A DNA stretch of 64,000 nucleotides from Solenopsis invicta (taxonomy: Eukaryota > Arthropoda > Insecta > Hymenoptera > Formicidae), in the NCBI RefSeq assembly GCF_016802725.1, contig NC_052666.1, forward strand, positions 11,921,375 through 11,985,374, in the 5' to 3' direction. A program made the translations under genes and the position numbers. The first letter of the stretch is position 1, and the number at the start of each line of letters is the position of its first letter. This document shows, one piece after another, positions 11,037 through 20,000 of the stretch. The notes beneath the pieces were generated by a model. That model worked only from the letters and a program-made list of their open reading frames with translations. It searched no databases and was not told where the DNA came from.

Positions 11037-11934
11037 AGTATATTAATTGCAAAATTATCTTTGTTAAAAAAAGGTAAAAGCGCTATTTGTGTGTGTGCGC
11101 GCGCTTCAAATTTTTATGGTTTCTGCATAACTCAAATGGTACTATCTTTGTTTCAATAAAAAAATTTTCCTGTCAACCTATGCCGTATTACGTTTAACTT
11201 TGATCCTTTGCGTCACAGTGTAGCCCTGGGAGCTACATGTACCATCTAAGGTTATTAGATCAAAAATCAATTATTTCATGTATTCCTTTAGCATATTTGA
11301 TATTGCTGGATTGCTGAAGTTTTCTTTAACTAATAAAATAAGTTTTAGAATAATTTTGAATAAATAATTTGTTAATAAATGAAATATTAAAGCGAAAAAT
11401 TGCTGTTTTTATAAATTAATTTAACAAATTCAAAAATATTCTTCTATTATATATATTTAACAAAATATTTAACGAAAAATCAATGTTTTGTCCTGAGGGA
11501 TTGAACCTGAAACCTCCAGCATACTAGTCATGTATTTTTCCATTCTAACACTTATCAATTATGTATAATTGCCATTATAGGTGAGAAATACATAATAAAA
11601 AGTATAAAGTTTTATAGAACAAGTTTCTGATTAATTATCAATGTTATCATACAAGAATTCTACATAGTAAAATAAGAAATAAAACATCTAAAATTTTTCA
11701 CTAAAATGCAATGCAAGAAATCTCGTTATATTTTAAAATATCTAATTAGTATTAATATTTTCAATTTAAAGTAATGTAATTTATACAGTTTTAAAGGTTT
11801 ATACAGTTTTAAAGGATTGCATAATAAGAAACTGAATGAGGAATTCAAATATATTTGACAATAAATCTAGATCTAGATTATAACTAAAATCCAAGCGATA
11901 GTATCTTTGTACAAAAAAATTTTGAGAGCACTGG

Positions 11935-12175
11935 TAGTTCTATTGAGATTTTGGGATAGCCTCCGATGAGTTCTATCAAAAATCTTTGACAAAAAACTGT
12001 AGAATTAAAAACGAAAACGGACGATCGCAAATGTCAACAACTTTGTAGGTTTGATGTGTGAAAAATTCTTTAAGGGTTCTGGGAGTTTTGTTGGGTTTGT
12101 TCGGATAGCCTCCGATGAGTTCTATCAAAAATTCTTATGACAAAAATCTGTAGGATTGAAAATGAGAATATTACG
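11935..12175. repeat. Two diverged copies of a ~149-bp unit
   Basis: The phrase 'ggatagcctccgatgagttc' occurs at 11,954 and 12,103, with similar neighbouring sequence on both sides. This is an old tandem duplication in the 5' non-coding part of the Helitron-family element. No coding function is seen. Confidence 0.7.
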
Positions 12176-12366
12176 GATGATCTTTATATTGTCGACTTTA
12201 TATTTTTAAATATAAAAAATTTTTGTATTCTGGTTGAACAAGTGAAATAATCTCTACATTGCAGTGTGAATAAGTAGAAATCGTAATATATTTTATTAAA
12301 TTACATAACTGGGTGTTTATGGTTTACGAAATAGTTGTTCATCCATCCATAATGTAATTATAACAC

Positions 12367-12775
12367 AGAAAAGGATGATGTAATACTGTTGGCAAAAGAA
12401 GGGAAGATGAGAAAGATGATAAGAAGAATGAAAAAATGTATGGAAAGGAATAAGCTGACAGTCAATGTGAACGAAAGTAAAATAATGAGATTCAGAAGAG
12501 AAGGAGGAAGAAGTAAGGAAAGTAATATAATGCTATATGGGGCGGAGATATGGGTTGGGAAGAGAGGGAAAAGGTGGTGGAAAAGATACAAGAAAAATAC
12601 ATAAAATGGACACTAGGACTTGATTGGAGGACATCAGGGTACAGGCTAAGAGATAAAGTTAAATGGGATGAAGAAAAATTGGTACATACAAGGAAGCGGG
12701 AGTGAGTTAGTGAGATGTCTAATGGAGATAAGAAAAGGAAAGTTAGGTGAAAAATCAAGGAAGAAAGAAGAAACA
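12367..12775 (+). pseudogene. Non-LTR retrotransposon reverse transcriptase fragment
   Basis: Translation on the plus strand gives DDVILLAKEG, MIRRMKKCMERNKLTVNVNE and KIMRFRREGG. These correspond to the catalytic Asp-Asp region and the following thumb region of a LINE reverse transcriptase. Then, with about 90 expected residues missing, it gives MLYGAEIWG, KYIKWTLGLDWRTSGYRLRD and scattered remains. The Tyr and Ala of the usual YADD box are not preserved, and stops and frame breaks follow. The clade is not certain. It lies inside the 5' region of the Helitron-family element, either inserted there or captured. Confidence 0.8.
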
Positions 12776-13439
12776 TTTTTTGAAGAAAGAGGATTTGCAG
12801 TAGGAGAGAAAATTTAGAAAAGAAAAAGAGGGATAGTGATATAAAGAAAGAATACAGGAAAGAGATAAAGCAATACAGATGTAAGAAAGGGAGGTAAATT
12901 CACTAAACTGCGCGCCAAATAGATTTTCGGTTATATAAGTCTCACTTCTATGGAAAGTTGATGTGATAAAAGTAAAAATGAACAATAAGCAAATGTTCTA
13001 TGAAAATATGAAATGATTTGTCTCTGATTGAATGGTATCTTGATTGAATTGCACTGTTGTTTTGATTGAATCAAGAATATAATTAAGAAGTCAAGAATAT
13101 TAAAAAAATTAGATATTTATTTATAAATTTGTTGCATAAAATTTTGTCTAATTTATATTTTAAAATCAATGTTTAGGGGTTTTTGATGTCGCTGATTACG
13201 AATCTGATGTTAAAATTTTTTATATTTACTAGAAAATAGCAATCTTACTGTAATAGTTATTGCTTTATTTTATATATTTTATATTATATATGTAAATGTT
13301 AAATAATATTTTATAATTTTATATTATATATGTAAACGTTAAATAATAATAATAAACCTGTACATTATTAATAATGTAATTAAAATAGTTTTAGATTTTC
13401 TGGTTTTCATTGATTTTTGATTTTCATTGATTGATAGGT

Positions 13440-13530
13440 AAGTATTTATATTTCTGTTTTTCTTTTTTTCTTTCTCTTTTTCTTTTTCTCTCTATTCTTT
13501 CTTTTTCTTTCTTTCTTTCTTTTTTTTTTG
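13440..13530 (+). repeat. Pyrimidine-rich (CTTT)n tract
   Basis: About 90 bp of almost pure C/T, including 'ttctttctttctttcttttt', ends at 13,530. It precedes the minisatellite and resembles a low-complexity or slipped-strand tract. A splice acceptor function is possible but unsupported. Confidence 0.7.
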
Positions 13531-13599
13531 AAAGGTGTCAAGGATATACTTATTGTGGGTTCTTAAAAATTTGCGACTGTATCCCGATATACGACTGCA

Positions 13600-14048
13600 T
13601 TGTATCTCTAAAAATCGGCGGCTGTGTGCTATTAAAAGATCTTGATATTATTGTGCTTCTAAAAATTGGCTGCTGTGCGCCTCTAAAAATCGGCTGCTGT
13701 GCGCCTCTATTAAAAAATCGGCTGCTGTGCGCCTCTACTCAAAAATCGGCTGCTGTGCGCCTCTACTCAAAAATCGGCTGCTGTGCGCCTCTAAAAATCG
13801 GCTGCTGTGCGCCTCTACTCAAAAATCGGCTGCTGTGCGCCTCTACTCAAAAATCGGCTGCTGTGCGCCTCTAAAAATCGGCTGCTGTGCGCCTCTACTA
13901 AAAAATCGGCTGCTGTGCGCCTCTACTCAAAATTCGGCTGCTGTGCGTCTCTACTCAAAAATCGGCTGCTGTGCGCCTCTAAAAATCGGCTGCTGTGCGC
14001 TGATACAAGATTATAGTGTGCTTTTGGAAATTGGCTGCTGTGCGCTGA
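13600..14048 (+). repeat. Minisatellite, 24/28-bp units, just 5' of the Helitron gene
   Basis: Roughly 14 units carry 'ggctgctgtgcgcctct'. The longer form (28 bp) adds 'actcaaaaatc' and the shorter form (24 bp) adds 'aaaaatc'. Outer units are diverged and inner ones nearly identical, as expected for expansion by slippage or unequal exchange. The array ends about 26 bp before the probable start codon of the Helitron protein, so it probably forms part of its promoter or 5' leader. The open frames that run through it are artefacts of the repeat, and none is in frame with the large gene. Confidence 0.9.
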
Positions 14049-14073
14049 TACAAGACTATTGTTTTTAATAAAA

Positions 14074-17000
14074 ATGTCTATGAAAACAAGAAATATTACT
14101 TTAATGCCTGCCGATAAAGATATAATTATCCGAGGTGAATGGCTTACGGACAGTCATATAGATCATTTTCATCGACTTTTAGCAAGTTATTCGGATTATA
14201 GACCTGTTGAAACATTCCGAATACAATTATTAGATACAATACAACCTGTGTCAAAAGATACAAAACATATACAAATATTACATAGTTCGTCAAGTTTATT
14301 AGATGGACATTGGGTATGTAGTTTTTACGATAGAAAGAATATATTTATATATGATTCTTTAAATAATAAAACATTGCACAAACAACATAAACAATTTTTG
14401 GAAAGATTGTTTCCAACGTATGACTTTGAAAACAATCCTGTAAAATTTCCTAATGTGCAACAACAGCCGAACTGCAATGATTGTGGTGTATATGCCATAG
14501 CTTTTGCAATTTCATTATTACTTAACATTAAACCAGAAAAAGTACGTTATGAGCATATGTTAATGCGTCTACATTTGTTAAAAATTCTCGAAAAAAATGT
14601 AATTGAGCATTTCCCCCAAGATTCACAATATGGCGTTCCACAAGAAATACTTCCCTTAGCAGCAATAAGAGCAACAGATGCTCTTGTTGAACGCACAATT
14701 TATTTGTCTCAGAAGAATTCTTTTAAGAACCAATTAAATAAAGTTGTAAATAATTGCGGAAGTAAACGTCATATAGAGGCTGTAGATAATTATTGCGTTG
14801 AAAAGCGACTTCAATACGCACCGGATGTAGAAAATAATGTTATTTTTAATAATATGTCGGTAAAGACAAAAGATTGTATTACTTTGGCACCTGCTGAAAG
14901 AAATATTATTGAACAAGGTGAATGGCTTAATTGCACACATATGGAACATTTCAATCAACTTGTAGCAAGTTGTTCAAATTATACGCCAGTCGGTACGTGG
15001 CTAATACAAGTACCAGATAGAATACCAGCTGTATCAAAAGACACAAAACATATACAAATATTACACAGTTCAGATGGACATTGGGTATGTAGCTTTTATG
15101 ATAGAAAAAATATATTAATATATGACTCTTTAAATAACGAAACATTGCATAAGCAACATAAGCAATTTTTGGAAAGATTATTTCCAACGTATGATTTTGA
15201 AAGAAATCCTGTTAAATTTCCTAATGTGCAACAACAACCGAACGGCAGTGATTGTGGTGTCTTTGCCATAGCTTTTGCAATTTCGTTATTATTTAACATT
15301 AAACCTGAAAAAGTACGCTATGAACATAAGTTAATGCGTCCACATTTGTTAAAAGTTTTTGAAACAAATGTAATTGAGCATTTCCCCCAAGATCCACAAT
15401 ATGACGTTCTTCAAAAAGTATTTCCCTTGACAGTGATAAGAGCAAGAGAGATTGACGCCCTTGCTAAACGTACACAGCGTCAATGTGAGACAGAGCAACA
15501 GAAATCGTCTCGATTAAAGAAACTTCGTGACATTTATTCATCTCAAAATACCAAAAATAATTGCGCAAAAAAACGTCATTTAGAGGAACAGGATGTAGAT
15601 AATCGCGCTAAAAAGCGGCTTCGATACGCACAAGATGTAGAAAATATTTGTGCTAAGCAGCGGTATCGATATAAAAAGGACTTAATAAATAATCAAGCTA
15701 CAAAGCGGCACCGATATAGAAAAGACTTAGTAAATAATCGAAGTAAGAAGCGGTATCGGTATAAAAAAGACTTGACAAATAATCGAGCTAAGAAGCGGCG
15801 CCGGTATGAAAATAACAAAGAAAAATATTGCTTTAATAAGCGACAATGTTATTCTAAACGTTCTCAGCATGAACGAGATAGACGAATAAAATATTCTAAT
15901 CGCAAGTGGTTGTACAATAAACGTTATTACGAGAAAAAGAAGTCAAAATCCAGTTTCGACCAAAAAAATATTGGTTCCAATATTATTAAAAAATATAACA
16001 AGTTTTGGTCAAAAAATTATATACAAATGCGTAAATGTGTGATAATAGCAGATATTGTCAAAAAAATAGATATAAAAAATCATATTGAAAGACAGTTGGA
16101 AGCTGAAAAAATTGTAAGTTCGTCTATGCATATTAGACATAGATATATTGGCGATATGCGTAAAATATTAACCAAACTTAGAAAGAAGGCAAAAGTGCAT
16201 TTGACTCTCGTCGCTGAAAATTGTTCAACAATTGACGATAAGTTAAGTGCGTTATGTGGTATATCGAGACATACAGCTACGTCTGAAAATTATTTTTCTG
16301 TATACGCTAAACTGTATATGCGACTTGATTCATCGGAAACTTCATCAGAACAAAAGATAACAAACGTGAAGGGACAAGTTACAAATGAACTTATTCCAAC
16401 GGTAACTTTACCGGAACCCTTGATAATGAACGTGGAGGGTCAAGTTACAAATGTATTACCTTTAATTCAAGCACAAGCAAAAAAAGCATGGGCAAAAAAA
16501 GCATGGTCCTGCAATACTTTTTGTCAAATTGATTCATGTACAATTGACCGATGTCAAAAATTTTTTGAAGAAATGGAACATTGCACTTTAAAGAAAATAC
16601 CACAATTCTTAAATAAAATTCATCAGAAGTGTACTGTAAACGCTTCGACTGAAAAGTCGGGTCATACACACGCTTGTTACATGAATGCAACTCTTTGCAA
16701 AGCGATGTCTCTTCCCATTCAGTTATTATCATCTCATTTTCCAAAAGTAAGAAATATTAGACGTATGATTTATAAAATGTCAGGATTCTATAAAAAGGTG
16801 ATAGAGCTTGACAACGCTTTAACTTCTGCCGACGTAGATGCATTAAATAAAATTATAACTTTGGCAAAAGAACAAGTAAATGTGTACAAACATCATCAGA
16901 CTTCAACTCATTTGAGTGATGATGATATTATTTCTAAATATAACAAAGCATTTAAAGCGTTGACTAAACGTAAAATGGATACACCTCGATATATTTGTGC

Positions 17001-20000
17001 TTCATGTGAGAGGCTTTGTTACAAAAGAAGTGTCTCTAAAATTAGCAAGGTTAAAGCACAATTAGATATTCCAGTTTGGAGAGATTTAATGGCGCATTTA
17101 AGAAATCAGAATATTGACGCGCAATACATATGTAATTACTGCGAAGGAAAATTTCGTAACGCACTGATGCCTGCGTATTGTATTTTAAATAATCTATGTA
17201 TACAAGATGTTCCCGAAGTAATATCATCTCTTAACACATTTGAAAAAATGCTTGTACAGAGAGCTAAGGCATTTCAAACTGTTGTTAAAATAGGAAATGT
17301 CATGAATAATAAAAAGTTGCCTCTCAGACAAATGGTACAGAAAGTAAAAGGTAGAACGTTCCATTTACCATTACCTTTACAAAAAACAATGGACAAAATA
17401 TGTTCGAATAGTGATCCAATAAATAAAAATTTTGAAATATACATTTTAATCAGAGGTATTCCGACAAAATCCAAAGTTATTTGGGAAGAAATGGTAAATA
17501 TTAAAAAAGTATTTGATGCTTTAACGTGGTTAAAACGTTACAATCCTGTGTACAAACATATTATACTGCCAGATACATACGAAGGATTATGTTCAGAAAA
17601 AGATATAAAATTTTTTGAAATAAAAGAGACGGAAGATGATAGTGAATCTCTTTTGGATGGAGATAATATATTGAATCCGAAAATTGAAACACAAGAAGCA
17701 GAAAATAATGCGGAAGTAAATACTGTTGTAAATAATCAGGGTAAAGCAATGTTAACTCAGATTACTGATAACAATGATGGTTATTACGAGCAGTATACTA
17801 TTCACCCTTTGTATGAAAAGAAATCGCGTGAAAGTGCTGCTGCGTTATATCAAATGTTAAAAATTGAAGATTCACCCTTGGATAATCGTGAAAAATCTTT
17901 AGATCTGTTGTGTTTCCCAGATTTATATCCTTTTGGTGTTAATGGACAACATGAAACTAGACAGATTAAACTTCATGATCACGAATTTATTAAATGTCGT
18001 TTGACATCTAAACACCCTCAATACAGATTAAATCAACAGTACTTATTTTATTTATTTAATAACGCAAATAATCGTCAATTGAGTCGTGGTATTTACCATA
18101 AACTCAATGTAACTAATTTGCGAGATCAGTATACGGCTGTGCAATATTTAGAAGCAATGCACAAAGAATTATTAGAATCTAACTTGAGCACGATATTCTC
18201 CACTCTGAGAAATACGGAACAGTACTGGCGTAAACCACGAAGTGATTTAAATTGTATGATACAACATTACGGACCAGCGACATGGTTTGTAACATTGAGT
18301 CCTGGCGAATGGGAGTGGAATGATTTAGGTGAATATATTCGTGAAGTAAATGGATGGCATAATGATTCGTCTTGTATCAGTGTTCTCGTTGCCAAAGATC
18401 CCGTGTCAACATCGAGATTTCTCGATAATAAATTTTGGGCGATGCTTGATTTTATTTGTTCCGAAGATCATCCAATCGGAGAAGTTACACATTACTTTTG
18501 GCGGCGAGAATATCAAGGCAGAGGCATCCAACACTTTCATCTGTTAATTTGGATAAAAGATGCTCCAATTATTGGTAAATCATCTATTGAAGATGTTGCC
18601 AAATTTATTTTACAACACGTAAGTTGTAAAACGCCGGATAAAAATATTTCTCCAACATTGTATAAACGAGTCAATACGTATCAATTACACAAACATAACA
18701 ATTATTGTCTTCGTTCTAAGAAAATGGGGCGTAAAGTTATTCGTGTATGTCGTTTTGGTTTTCCTCGTGTTATTACGGAAACGTTAATCATGAAAGACGT
18801 TGTAAGTTCGATAGCAGGTAGAAAAAAGTTAAAGCATAGAAGTAGGCTTTATGATCTTCCTCGAACAGACAATGAAGTTAATGTAAATGATTATAATCCT
18901 GTTGTTCTTACTGCGTGGGAAGGAAATATGGATATACAATTTGTTGGTGAAAACTCAACGTTGCTTACTTGGTACGTTACTAAGTATGTAAGTAAAGCAA
19001 GCAAGTGTGAATTATCTGAAAATATCCTTGAGAGTAAAGATCAGAAAAATAAATCAGTGGCGAGTTGTCTCTGGAACGTTGGTTTACGATTCTTAAATCA
19101 TAGAGAATGTGGAGCTCTTGAAGCTGCCGATACATTGCTAGGCATTTCTTTATACGGAACTGATCCAGCAACGACTATTAAATGGCTAGATGTTAATAAA
19201 ATACGATACAGAAGAGTCAAAAGTTGTAAGGAAGTTCAAGCTCTTGATGGAGAATCGAAAGACATATTTTGTCCATCTATGATAGACAATCATTATCCGA
19301 ATAGACCGAAGGAATTTGAATCTATGTCTTTATATGAATTTGCACAATGGCATGATATTACGAAAATCAAACCAAAAAGTAAAAATATTACATTTTACAA
19401 GATAGATAATGTTTATTATCTTAAACGACGACAGCGTGCATATCTTATTAATCATTATAGATATGATGTCAATACTAGGCCGGAAGATTATTTCCTTGCA
19501 TTACTTCTTATGTTTCAACCATGGCGGAAAATAGAAGAGCTTAAAAATGTTTGTGATACTTATGCGGAATCATTTCACACTGTAAAATTACATCTCGTCG
19601 AGGCATTGCAGTATCACGAAAGAATGGAGGAATTGAAAAAAGCATTCGAAACTGCGAAGGAATTAGTTCAACAACAATTAGACGAAAAGCAACAGCATGT
19701 GACTCAGGATGATCCTGATAACCCGATAGGTGTTCAAAATGTTCAAGCTGGTGAGGCAATGCAAGATCTTGGTAATAAATATAACGAAGAGGTCGATATG
19801 TCTCAAATGATTTCAAAACTGAATGTAGACCAAAAAAGAGTATTTGATAGAGTCACTAGTACTGTAATGTCAAATGAAAAATCGTTACTACGATTATACG
19901 TTAGTGGAGAAGGAGGTACTGGTAAAAGTTTCTTAATTAAAACTATTAAATGTTGGATAAAACAAAATCTCAACAAGGATACTGCTATAGCGGCACCTAC

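Noticed and set aside
12358..12985. Hydrophobic minus-strand frames (Leu/Phe/Ser-rich)
   Set aside because: They are the antisense of purine-rich plus-strand LINE remains.
13431..14068. Overlapping open frames with repeated Cys-rich peptides in the minisatellite
   Set aside because: All three forward frames stay open because the unit lacks stops; the peptides mirror the DNA repeat and none is in frame with the Helitron gene.
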